Positions 33,261 to 42,205 of a DNA stretch of 64,000 nucleotides are shown one piece after another (position 1 is the stretch's first letter; each line of letters starts with the position of its first letter). Position numbers and translations under genes: made by a program. The DNA is taken from NCBI RefSeq assembly GCF_905171765.1, contig NC_053389.1, positions 218,618,624 through 218,682,623 on the forward strand. Direction: 5' to 3'. This stretch comes from Bufo bufo. Lineage: Eukaryota > Chordata > Amphibia > Anura > Bufonidae. Below the pieces are notes generated by a model. The model was not told the DNA's origin and did no database searches. It saw nothing but the letters and a program-made list of their open reading frames with translations.

Positions 33261-33380
33261 TTTGGGTAGGATTTTCAGTCCACAAAGTCCACTTTAATAA
33301 AACAGGCAATTTGTCACTTTGGTCACAGGGCAACTGTATGAGGCACAAAGTTCACGCTTCTTGCACTATAAAGCGTGCGT

Positions 33381-33398
33381 ATCCTGTTCGTGACGCCA
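33381..33398 (-). promoter_or_regulatory. Primer-binding site, tRNA-Ser type
   Basis: On the minus strand, nine bases after the 5' LTR end (33408), the sequence reads TGGCGTCACGAACAGGAT. It begins TGG, as required to pair with a tRNA CCA end, and from memory is complementary to the 3' 18 nt of a vertebrate tRNA-Ser ending CCTGTTCGTGACGCCA. It would prime minus-strand DNA synthesis. The nine-base gap is longer than the usual 0-5. Confidence 0.75.
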
Positions 33399-33407
33399 AA
33401 AGAGAGG

Positions 33408-34373
33408 TGCAGCGTACTCAAGTTAGGGTTAATAGTGTTCCTGGGTGTTGTAGTGCAATAGACACTAACCTGAGACGGCTGACTCTCTGCAAGGGCAGGT
33501 GATGATGAGAAATGTTCGTGACACCAGTGCCAATTAAACGGTGGCACGCCGTTTGCTGATAGCAGGAATAATTGAGGAACCACGTGATGTTAAAGCAGAA
33601 CTCAAACTTTAGTAGTCATCATATAGGGACATTAACGGAAACGCAGTTCCTTTGCAGACAGTTGATTTTCAATACATTTGATGCAGGCAATATATGTATA
33701 GCAAGGTGACTTCAGAGTGTTAAACACAGGACTTGTAGTACAGGCAGCTTGCACTCTATTCCTGACTGATCCTGGAACATAGAAACTCTTCTCCAAGGCC
33801 CAATGCCCTAGCTCTGGCGTATATCCTTGGTTTTATCTTTATCAAGTACCTCCTCTGTTGTCTTGAGTACCTCTTGCTTTCCTTGACATGCCTCTGTCTC
33901 TCTCTCAGCTTCCTCAGGCTCTAGAAACTTCTGAACTCACTCTGGAAGCTTCTGAACTCGAGGTATTCCTGCTTCTGCATAGATGAACTCAGGAGGGGAA
34001 CCTTCTCTTTGAATCTGGAACCCGGTTACAGGGACTGCAATACCCTCTCCTGGTCTGCAGGCTTCAGGCCTGGACTGGACTCTGACATTGTCCAGTCTCC
34101 AACTACAACTCTAGACTCTAGACTGACTTTCCTTTCCCTGACTGGGCCTTATATAAACTAGGGCTCCCTAGCTCCCTCTAGTGACTAAGAGCTGAAATGA
34201 CACCCCTAGCAGGCCTGTACATGCAAGTTTCACAGTAACAGGGAAATACATAGCATTACTTTACATTACATTTTATAAAGATAACTTATACCAACTTCCC
34301 CATGAATAAGGGGGACGACAGCACACAAGTGACCCTCCTGTAGTGACGGGCATTACAGTCCCCGTACACTACA
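33408..34373 (-). repeat. 5' LTR of the cold-shock LTR element
   Basis: 966 bp, first LTR in element orientation. It matches the other LTR except for about four substitutions and one missing CTCTAGA unit. The copy of the PBS-like block here reads TGGTGTCACGAACA (one difference). AT-rich ATATAAAC at about 34152 is a possible TATA region. Confidence 0.9.
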
Positions 34374-34377
34374 TACC

Positions 34378-34772
34378 CCCAAACGGGAACAAAAAGCTTT
34401 CCAAAATTTAGAAATAAACTGGGTTCCCCGATCCGAAACAACATCGGAAGGGACCCCGTGAAGCTTCACGATTTCACTGATGAATACCTGAGCAAGAGTC
34501 TTAGCATTAGGTAGTGCGGGTAACGCAATGAAGTGTACCATTTTGCTAAACCTGTCCACTACTACCAAGATAACTGTTTTACCCGCAGACAAAGGTAAGT
34601 CAGTGATAAAATCCATTGACAGATGTGTCCATGGCCTATTGGGAATGACAAGTGGCAATAAAGACCCTGCAGGACGTGTATGAGAGACTTTCGCGCGCGC
34701 ACAAGTAGAACAAGAAGACACAAAATCCATTACATCCTGACGCAACCTTGGCCACCAAAAACGACGAGACAA
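34378..34772 (-). pseudogene. Gypsy integrase N-terminal half
   Basis: It contains the zinc-binding end CSTCARAK, the first catalytic Asp in LSMDFITDLP and the second in VSDRGTQF, then stops being integrase at AFCSRLGV, where the cold-shock LTR element starts. A nonsense codon (TAG, 34773-34775) separates it from the RNase H/HHCC segment ending GHPGSKATL. Together with 29022-29762 it represents one integrase cut in two. Confidence 0.92.
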
Positions 34773-34775
34773 TAG

Positions 34776-35813
34776 CTACAAGGTTGCTTTACTACCCGGG
34801 TGCCCAGCAAGTGCCGAATTATGATGTTCCTTTAATAACAGCAGGTTTAACGGTACAAACAATTTCTCTGAGGGGCAAGAGACCGGGGCATCCCCCTGGG
34901 CCTCTAACACCTTCCCCTCCAGAACAGAGTGTACCGCAGAGACAACCACTCCTCTTTGTAGAATGGGTACCGGATCACTCACATTACCCCCTCCAGGGAA
35001 ACAACGAGATAGTGCATCTGCCTTGGTATTTTTTGCCCCAGGACGATAGGTAATAACAAAGTTAAACCTGGTAAAAAATAGCGACCACCTAGCTTGTCTA
35101 GGGGTGAGACGCTTAGCCGATTCGAGGTACAGAAGGTTTTTGTGGTCCGTAATCACAGTGACGGGGTGGATTGCCCCCTCTAAAAAGTGACACCATTCTT
35201 CAAACGCTAGTTTAATAGCTAATAGTTCCCTATTGCCAATATCATAGTTCTTCTCTGCTGCAGATAGTTTTTTAGAAAAGAACGCACAAGGACGCCATTT
35301 GCCAGGAGACGGACCCTGAGACAGCACAGCCCCCACTCCCACCTCTGACGCATCTACTTCAACAATAAAAGGCTGGGAGACATCAGGTTGGATTAGTACA
35401 GGTGCCGAGGTAAACCTCTCTTTTAGAGAGGAAAAAGCAATTTTAGCGGCGTCAGACCATTTAGAAAAATCAGTCCCCTTCCTAGTCATGTCAGTAAGGG
35501 GTTTTACAATCACCAAATAATTTTTAATGAACTTTCTATAGAAATTTGCGAAGCCCAAGAACCGTTGCAGTGCTTTGAGGTTCTCAGGAAGATCCCAATC
35601 TAAAATTCCCTGGACCTTCCTAGGATCCATATGGAAACCTGAAGCAGATAATAAATAACCTAGGAACTGTATTTCCTGAACGGCGAAGACACACTTTTCA
35701 ATTTTAGCATATAATTTATTCGTCCGTAGGACCTGCAGTACCTGTCTGACATGCACCTCATGTGTTTTCAGATCAGACGAATAAATTAAAATATAATCTA
35801 GGTATATCACCAC
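34776..35813 (-). pseudogene. Gypsy RT palm/thumb and RNase H, RT active site mutated
   Basis: The RT segment starts near the active site, which reads IYLDYILIY: the usual YLDD is YLDY, so one catalytic Asp is lost (codon within 35786-35797). Connection-domain motifs FLGFANFYRKFI and PLTDMTRKG follow, then RNase H with FIVEVDASEVGVGAVLSQ, ELLAIKLAFEEW, TDHKNLLYL and TKADALSR, all acidic residues present. The frame continues into the HHCC region GHPGSKATL before the stop. Bases 35814-35975 hold the preceding RT part in a shifted frame. Confidence 0.92.
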
Positions 35814-35965
35814 AAACCTGCCGATAAGATGACTAAAAATGTCATTAACGAAATGTTGGAAGACAGCAGGAGCATTGGTCAGACTGAAAGGCCTGACTAG
35901 ATTTTCATAATGCCCCTCAGGGGTGTTAAAAGCTGTCTTCCACTCATCCCCCTCCTTGATACCAA

Positions 35966-36850
35966 TCAGATTGTAGGCCCCCCAAGATCAAGTTTGGAGA
36001 ACCACCTAGCACCCGCAATCTGATTAAACAGGTCAGGAATGAGAGGAAGAGGGTATGGTTCTCGGATGGTTATCCGGTTTAATTCGCGAAAATCTAGGCA
36101 AGGACGCAGGCCCCCATCTTTCTTTTTAACGAAGAAAAACCCTGCAGCCACGGATGAAGAAGAGGGTCTGATGTGTCCCTTAGCCAAGCTCTCGGAGATA
36201 TAATCTTTCATGGCTTGTCTCCCCGGACCCGAAAGATTATATAACCTGGTTTTGGGTAATTTTGCACCGGGAATCAGGTTAACCGGGCAATCATAAGGAC
36301 GGTGAGGTGGTAACTTCTGGCAACCCTTTTCAGAAAAAACGTCCTCAAAGTCCGAAACAAATGTAGGTAGGGTAGCTATGGAGGCGACTAAGCAATTGCT
36401 ATTTAAGCAATTTTCTCTGCAATGCTCACTCCACTCCAATATCTCCCTGGCCTGCCAATCCACCACTGGATTGTGCGCTACCAACCAGGGAAGACCCAAC
36501 ACCACAGGAGTGGGAAGCCCCTCCAGAACATAACATAAAAGCCACTCGTTATGGTGGTCCCCTACCCGAAGGTGTAAGTTATGGACAATGTGAGTGAGGT
36601 TTCTCTGAGACAGAGGAGCAGAATCAATAGCGAATATGGGAATAGGTCTCTGTAGCGTACAGAGAGACAAACCCATAGTGCGGGCAAAATGGGCATCTAT
36701 CAAATTTACTCCTGCTCCACTGTCTAGAAAAAAAGAAATAGTCTCCGTCTTAACACCTAAAACAACAACCGCTGGCAACACAAATTGCGATGTTCGTATG
36801 GAGGAAACGTATACCCCCCAGCTGACATCCTCCAGACAGCCTGGGGTTAG
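35966..36850 (-). pseudogene. Gypsy protease and RT N-terminal part
   Basis: The aspartic protease has [13 protein letters not shown] (DSG active site) and [14 protein letters not shown] linker with [15 protein letters not shown] follows, then RT fingers ([39 protein letters not shown]). A one-base change in a C run at about 35975-35982 shifts the frame directly after KLDL. The protease frame is open upstream to about 36850, in the -1 frame relative to gag, with GGAAAAC at the overlap. A -1 frameshift is common for gag-pol, but this heptamer is only a partial match to a slippery site. Confidence 0.88.
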
Positions 36851-37707
36851 TAGTTTTCCGACGGTCTTTTGTTTTTGAGAAAGGAAGGACAGACATTAAT
36901 AAAATGACCCCTCTCCCCACAGAAAAAACAAACCCCATGCCTACGGCGAGCCTCAGGAGGACAGACCTGACGAGTAGTTCCTCCTAGCTGCATAGGCTCG
37001 TCTAAGTCCGTACAGTCTAACTGCTGCTTGGGAGGGGTAACCAGTTGCTCCGGATTTTTCAATCTGTCCCTAAGACGTCTATCTATCCTGATAGAAAGGC
37101 ACATAACCGCATCAAGGGAAAAGGGAGTCTCATACAGCGCAAGCGCATCCTTAATCCTTTCGGATAACCCAGAGCAGAACTGATTCCTGAGAGCCGGGTC
37201 GTTCCACTGGGTATCCGTAGCCCACCTACGGAACTCTGAGCAATACTCCTCTACTGGCCACTCTCCCTGTAGGAGTCTCCGTAATTTTGATTCAGCCAGT
37301 GCGATTCGGTCAGGGTCATCATATATGAGACCCAAGGCCCCATAAAATTCATCCACTGACCGGAGATCCTGGGAATCAGTGGGTAAAGAGAACGCCCAGG
37401 ATTGCGGGTCCCCCTGAAGCAGGGAAATAACAATCCCCACCCGCTGTTCTTCATTACCAGAGGAGTAAGGGCGCAGTTTAAAATATAATTTACAGGCCTC
37501 ACGGAACGTCACAAATTTGTCCCTTCCCCCAGAAAATCTGTCAGGAAGAGCAACCTTGGGTTCCGCAACAACCTGGTTACCTGTAGCAATCACTGGGCTT
37601 GCGGTCTGTAGCAATTGCTGCTGTTGCTGGAGGACCGACGCCTTCAATCCTGCCACCTCCAAAGACAGGCCTTGAAGTTGCTTTGACAAAGCAGCAATTG
37701 GATCCAT
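36847..37707 (-). CDS. Gypsy Gag with zinc knuckle
   Basis: 286 aa, intact. The N-terminal coiled-coil-like region ([21 protein letters not shown]) is followed by a retrotransposon-type capsid ([55 protein letters not shown]) of the kind shared by sushi-type chromoviruses and domesticated relatives such as PEG10/RTL. The zinc knuckle is [14 protein letters not shown] near the end. It assembles particles and binds RNA in the cytoplasm. It is the only uninterrupted gene of this copy, and the second gypsy copy has a recognisable homologue. Confidence 0.92.
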   Translation of the reverse strand: MDPIAALSKQLQGLSLEVAGLKASVLQQQQQLLQTASPVIATGNQVVAEPKVALPDRFSGGRDKFVTFREACKLYFKLRPYSSGNEEQRVGIVISLLQGDPQSWAFSLPTDSQDLRSVDEFYGALGLIYDDPDRIALAESKLRRLLQGEWPVEEYCSEFRRWATDTQWNDPALRNQFCSGLSERIKDALALYETPFSLDAVMCLSIRIDRRLRDRLKNPEQLVTPPKQQLDCTDLDEPMQLGGTTRQVCPPEARRRHGVCFFCGERGHFINVCPSFLKNKRPSENY

Positions 37708-37737
37708 ACTGGATTCTAAGTAGGTAGAAAGAAAAAC

Positions 37738-37755
37738 TTTTTTTTTTTTTTTTTT
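37738..37755. repeat. Poly-T tract in the gypsy leader
   Basis: About 18 consecutive T (A on the element strand) between gag and the 5' LTR. Simple repeat, unstable in length. Confidence 0.9.
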
Positions 37756-37779
37756 GTTCTCTACCTACACAAAATAAGG

Positions 37780-37789
37780 GCCAGATATA
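37780..37789 (-). promoter_or_regulatory. Predicted self-priming primer-binding site of the gypsy element
   Basis: One base after the 5' LTR the element strand reads TATATCTGGC. This does not look like the complement of a tRNA 3' end, but is a perfect complement of GCCAGATATA in the LTR (minus strand of 38199-38208), which lies about 28 bases downstream of a TATATT box (38231-38236), where the RNA 5' end is expected. Tf1/sushi-group chromoviruses are known to prime from their own RNA 5' end. Confidence 0.7.
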
Positions 37790-37790
37790 A

Positions 37791-38442
37791 TGTAATGACC
37801 GGCGTCATGCAAAGGGAGGGAAATGGGAAGGCCCTGTCCAAGGGAGAGGGAAAGGTGGTGACCCCTGACTCACCTTGAGGCTGGCACCTGACTGCCCTGA
37901 CGTCCCTAGACGGGTTCCTCACCCGTACACCGATCACGTGCCTAAACCCTGGCTTTCTCTAAGATGAGCCCTATGTAGTGAACGGGGCGGTGGGATCACT
38001 AGTCCGCACCACTGAAACTAAAAGGAAAACACCAAGGAGAGGACAGACAATACAGACAAACATATAATCCCAGGTGGGCGACCACGGCAGACAACAAAAG
38101 CCCAACAGGGATCTGGAGGGTAACGCTCTGGAACAACAACCAGGAATCACAGCTACACAGCTCCAGTGGGTCAGTATAGAAGTCCAGGCAGGAAGCTCTA
38201 TATCTGGCAACCAGAGAAGTGAGAGATGGGAATATAAGGAGGTTGGGATTGCTGGACAAAAAACAGCTGAGGAGGAGAAGCTACGGATCCCTGAGTGAGC
38301 CAAAAAGGATTGCAAGGCAAACCCAGAAAGCTACCATTACGAAACAGCACTGTCTTTAGACATAGAGTGCGCAGCCACCCGCTGCGACTTCCTGACCCCG
38401 GGTATAACGGAGTCAGACGTGGCTCTTGACACCCTCGTGACA
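37791..38442 (-). repeat. Gypsy 5' LTR (right copy)
   Basis: 652 bp. In element orientation it starts TGTCACGAGGGTG and ends GGTCATTACA. TATATT (plus strand 38231-38236) and the predicted transcription start near 38208 define U3/R. Around 13 substitutions and two single-base gaps separate it from the left LTR. Confidence 0.93.
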
Positions 38443-38457
38443 TGATCACAATGTAAT

Positions 38458-38831
38458 TGTTACCCGCATTCGTGGTGGTAGTGCAGATTAGTGCCACAAT
38501 GCAGCCGACAGCGTCTGTTTTAACAGAGGAGAGACACAGACATGTGGCTCAGTTGATGTCCAACTTTAATATCATATCTTGTAATAATATACAGAAGAGA
38601 AAATAGGCAACCCTATAGGTTAACATAACAACAATTATATTCCATCTATAGTTATAACACTAACCTGTTTTAACAGAGGAGAGACACAGACATGTGGCTC
38701 AGTTGATGTCCAACTTTAATATGAGCATCAGGCCCTAACTCTCCTCAACCAGTGTAATCATGTTAGAGCTCCCTCTAGTGACAGTCTTATGTTTTTGTGC
38801 TGTTGGGAAGTCTGAATTTAACCCTGTTACA
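38458..38831 (-). mobile_element. Short solo-LTR-like insertion with internal duplication
   Basis: TGTTACCCGC at the left and CCCTGTTACA at the right give TG...CA ends, with TAAT duplicated outside (38454-38457, 38832-38835). A 57-base block starting CTGTTTTAACAGAGGAGAG and ending CAACTTTAATAT occurs twice (38515-38572, 38666-38722). GCTCCCTCTAGTGAC near one end resembles other LTRs in the window. Only 374 bp with no internal region. Orientation is a guess. Confidence 0.7.
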
Positions 38832-38835
38832 TAAT

Positions 38836-39125
38836 TATATTACTACTATATTCAGTGATGTCAGTAACAGGGGGCGGGGCTGTGACAACCTCTCAGACAT
38901 GATATAGAGGCTGGTTGTCAGCAGTAATAGATGGAATAGCTGTTACTGTAGTATAAGGTGTCTGATAATGTAAGAAAATAATTATTCTATTTAGTGATAT
39001 CAGTAACAAAGGGCGGAGCTGTGACATCCTATCAGTCATTAAATAGTGGTCGGTTGTCAGCAGTAATAAATGGAATAGATATGACTGTAGTATACGGTGT
39101 GTGGATTCTATAGATCACAATGTTA
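38836..39125 (+). repeat. ~155-bp satellite array, right end
   Basis: One good unit (CAGTGATGTCAGTAACAGGG at 38857) and one clearly diverged unit (TAGTGATATCAGTAACAAAG at about 38995, with GGCGGAGCTGTGACATCC). The array then fades out near TAGATCACAATGTTAGG. Confidence 0.9.
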
Positions 39126-39779
39126 GGGCAGCTTCCCAGGTAACTCCTTCTCCAGGGCTGAGGTCTAGGCAGTTGTTCTGTGGGTATGTTTGAGCCGCCT
39201 ACAGCTACATAGTTCTGTCACTGTGTTCTCAATGTGGCCGCCTCTTTTCCTCATCTGGTAATTATATCGTCGGTGACATATAAAGGTTAATTTCTGGATG
39301 AAATGTCATCTCTCGTCTCCAGGACTGTGTCAGGATGGGGATGAACAACTTAAATGGTTTTCGGGAGCTATTCAATGGCCACAAGTTCTGTGACTTTTAT
39401 GATAATGTGATGTTCAGTGTAAAAAAATGAAGAAATATTCCTTCACTAATCACAAGGTCTTCAGCCAAGTCTCCCACAAATCAACATCACACAACCACGG
39501 CCAGAGGGAGGATGAACCAGAAGATCAGCACGTCATAGAAAGATGAGCTGAGAGCAATGGAAAGCAGCGCCATATTTTAGAAGTGACAAGAAGACTGCAG
39601 CTCGGGGAAATGTTCATATTGGAGCTAAAAAGGTAGAGGAAAACTAGACATGCCGTACTTACAATGCCCCCACCTACCAAGTGCCTTTTATAATATTGGC
39701 GTGTTCTTTTGTGGTAGATGCGCCCTCTCATGCACTAAGGCTCAAGTCTGACAGCTCTATCTGTACATCACCGATGAGT
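39126..39779. other. Anonymous, non-repetitive-looking sequence
   Basis: No recognised element. One 35-codon open stretch follows a splice-acceptor-like TCTCGTCTCCAG at 39311-39322 but leads to a stop without a clear donor. Possibly single-copy DNA. Confidence 0.3.
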
Positions 39780-40160
39780 GCTATTCTGCACCCCATATAG
39801 TTATGGCCTTGACGGCTCGATCTACATACCCCATAGCTATACCGTCTACTTCTGCACCTCCTATAGCTACGTCTTCGACTGCTAGCTCTGCAACTCATTT
39901 AACTACACTTCTAACTAGTACTCCTTGTCTCCTACAGCTACACCCCTGACAGCTACTTTTGCAACCCCTGTAGCTGCACCCCTACATCTAAACTTTGTCT
40001 GCTACATTTGTCCTGCATCCTCTATAGATACACCAACGACTACTGACTCTGCACCTCCTATTACAACACCCCTGTATGCTACCTTTCCACTGCCTATAGA
40101 TACGCCCATGATTGCTATTCCTGAATCCCCTAAGGCTACACCCATAGCTATTGCAGCGAC
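39780..40160 (+). repeat. 36-bp-type minisatellite, block A
   Basis: Degenerate units of about 36 bases follow the theme CCTATAGCTACACCCCTGAC TGCTA then CTCTGCA (about ten units). Because 36 is divisible by three, long open frames of Ala/Thr/Pro repeats arise by chance. Blocks B and C continue the same theme. Confidence 0.75.
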
Positions 40161-40164
40161 TTGG

Positions 40165-41140
40165 CCACAGAGGCGTGTGAGTGAGTGGGTGGCCGGATGG
40201 GTATAGTAGTAGTTGTACTCATGATTCTGAAGCTCCCTGGGCCGGCATGCAGTGATGGGAAGGGCACACCTGTTCTTCCCTTCAGGGCACACTCCAGTTC
40301 TGGGGTTCTCTGCCCTTATGATGGTTGAGGAGCCCTTGATAGTGGTAGTTTTGAGGTGCAAGGAAGGTTCCCGGTTGTTGTGACGCCAGCACTTTTCAGT
40401 ACAATAGTAGTGCAGGAAGCAATGATGAGGCAGTCGTGAAGCAGAACAGTTCTTTTTTGCCATGGACCAGCAGTTGATACATAAAATGCAATTGCACAGA
40501 TACTATAGGTTTCACAGATGCACAGGTAGTAACAGGCCAAAAGCTCTCTCTTTATAGCAATCTTCCTCAATCGGCACTCCACTAGCTGACTGTGAAACAA
40601 GCATCCACACATGAAGTGTAATACTTTAGATAAATGCAATGCAACAGAAGGGCGGTTCTCCCTCATGGCAGGCAAATTCTTCTGCTCCATTACAGTACAC
40701 TTCCATGATATCCACCTTAGGATCTGGAGATGTTCACACCGAGTCAAATTGTGCTTTGGTGTGCTCAGGCCCGCAGGCAACTCCTGAACACATACAGCTA
40801 TACAGCCAATAAGTCCTTGTCAGTCAAGTTATCTCTACTGCTCTTTCCCTGCAACCCTAACCTGGGTGGTCCTGGGTCCAGAATAGGTTAAATTGTCAGC
40901 AGCACACATGTGCTTACTTCTCCTAGTCTTAGCTAGACTACACTAGACTCCACACTCCAACTGAACTAGAATGCTCTATCTCCTCTGTTTATGTAGAGGG
41001 TGACACCAGCTCCACCTAGTGGTGGCTATGAATATGGCCTCTTAGTACCATGTGCTTAAATTTACAATAAGGGCATACTTAACACAGAAATATACTGGTG
41101 CACAGTTTGCAGTATACTGTGACACCATAGCAGGATGATG
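40165..41140 (-). mobile_element. LTR-like segment interrupting the minisatellite
   Basis: Between minisatellite blocks A and B, the minus strand begins TGTCACAGTATACTGC (plus strand 41110-41125) and has LTR-like composition with a CATAAACAG box. Near its far end, TGGCGTCACAACAACCGGG (plus strand about 40371-40389) resembles the primer-binding site at 33381-33398. No target duplication or partner LTR was found. Probably a degraded solo LTR with part of a leader. Confidence 0.45.
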
Positions 41141-41164
41141 CAAAATTACCTTGGCAAACTGTTT

Positions 41165-41380
41165 AGCTGCAATCCTGATTGCTCCATGTGCACCCCTTAT
41201 AGCTACACCTTTGACTGCTACCTCTGTATTTCCTACAGTTACAGACCAGAGAGCCAATTCTGTAGCTATGCCCTTGACTGCTAGCTCTGTAGCTCCTATG
41301 CCATTTGCCCCTGCCTCTCCAATAGCTACACTGCTGTCTTCTACTGCAGTGCTCCAGAGGACTCGCCAACGGGTTAATTA
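41165..41380 (+). repeat. 36-bp-type minisatellite, block B
   Basis: Units such as CCTTATAGCTACACCTTTGAC TGCTACCTCTGTA and TGTAGCTATGCCCTTGACTG match the block A theme. Confidence 0.75.
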
Positions 41381-42095
41381 CTGCTAAAAGGATTCATTTG
41401 ATGTTGTAGAGTTAAATGTTGTGATTTATTTTGAACACACATTTCTTTATGCACTGTGTATGTCTAATAGCAATGTATGGGCAATACATAGTTTACACTG
41501 GCAGATTGGGCCAGGTTACCAAGGTGATGGACCAGGTCTGCCCCTGGTTAGTTAGGGAGTCTTAGCAGAGCAGAGCTACAGACAAGACCTACATGTGCAA
41601 GCTGGTACAGACTAGGCCCAAGTCCAGAATGCATTTCTCTCTGAGACTGCAGCTGCCAAAGAAGCAACTTTATCATTAGAGTGCCCCTGAAAGAAAGAAA
41701 CCAAGCATTTTAGAAGGTCCAGAACCATAAAGGTCTTGCAAGATAACAACAGTAAGGTATCGCTCGTTTATGGCAAGAGACTGTACTGCTATGGGAAGGG
41801 TTCACTGCCCCAGCACCCACCACACTTTGAGACTGGACATCCAGATCTAAGGTTCTGCACCCTTGCAGAAAGTTTTAACACAAACAGAATAGCACACCTG
41901 TGTTTATTTGAAAAGACTGCACAGCGTCCTTAGAAGGAGAGTCAGGGAACACTATTACCTTCATTGTCATTGCCAATACACAGCTATTGGGAGGAAACTG
42001 TGCCTTTTGCTGCCATATGTACTACTACTCCCATCCTAGATTTAGTAAAGAAACACTTTATTTATTGCAATTAACAGGCCAGATTATTAACTCCA
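41381..42095. other. Anonymous sequence
   Basis: No gene, RNA or element boundary seen between minisatellite blocks B and C. Confidence 0.3.
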
Positions 42096-42205
42096 TCATC
42101 CATCCACTGACCCTGCATCGCCTATTGCTACACATCTAATTGCTACTTCTGCACCCCCTACCGCTATCCCTCTGTCTAATACCTCTGCACCCCTTATAGT
42201 TACAG
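42096..42205 (+). repeat. 36-bp-type minisatellite, block C
   Basis: About three units (CCTATTGCTACACATCTAAT TGCTACTTCTGCACC and similar), again matching the block A theme. Confidence 0.7.

Larger units (their letters stand above)
29767..34373 (-). mobile_element. Young LTR element encoding a cold-shock-domain protein
   Basis: Two direct repeats of 973 and 966 bp (29767-30739, 33408-34373) flank 2,668 bp. On the minus strand the LTRs start TGTAGTGTACGG and end CGCTGCA. TACC is duplicated outside (29763-29766, 34374-34377). By eye the LTRs differ by about four substitutions and one 7-bp unit in a CTCTAGA run (about 0.4%). After the 5' LTR come nine bases and a tRNA-Ser-like primer-binding site. 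The interior has one long gene (31530-33260) and no RT, RNase H, protease or integrase. It is inserted in the gypsy integrase gene. It looks like a non-autonomous retrotransposon mobilised in trans. Confidence 0.92.
28277..38442 (-). mobile_element. Chromovirus-type gypsy retrotransposon, split by a younger element
   Basis: Two LTRs (28277-28930 and 37791-38442) in direct orientation bound a minus-strand gag-pol. TGATC is duplicated at 28272-28276 and 38443-38447, and the target lies in the satellite unit (TCTGATCACAATG). Order on the minus strand: 5' LTR, priming site, gag, protease, RT, RNase H, integrase, chromodomain, polypurine tract, 3' LTR. The integrase is split by the element at 29767-34373; without that insertion the locus is about 5.55 kb. 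The LTRs differ by about 2% (around 13 substitutions and two 1-base gaps by eye). Confidence 0.95.

Noticed and set aside
39311..39430. Possible host exon after TCTCGTCTCCAG, 35 codons with FRELFNGHKFCDFY
   Set aside because: It ends in a stop, has no convincing donor, and the protein is not recognised. Kept only as a note that this interval looks single-copy.
39925..40206. Thr/Ala/Pro-repeat protein frame (also 41151-41387)
   Set aside because: Product of a 36-bp minisatellite whose period is a multiple of three.
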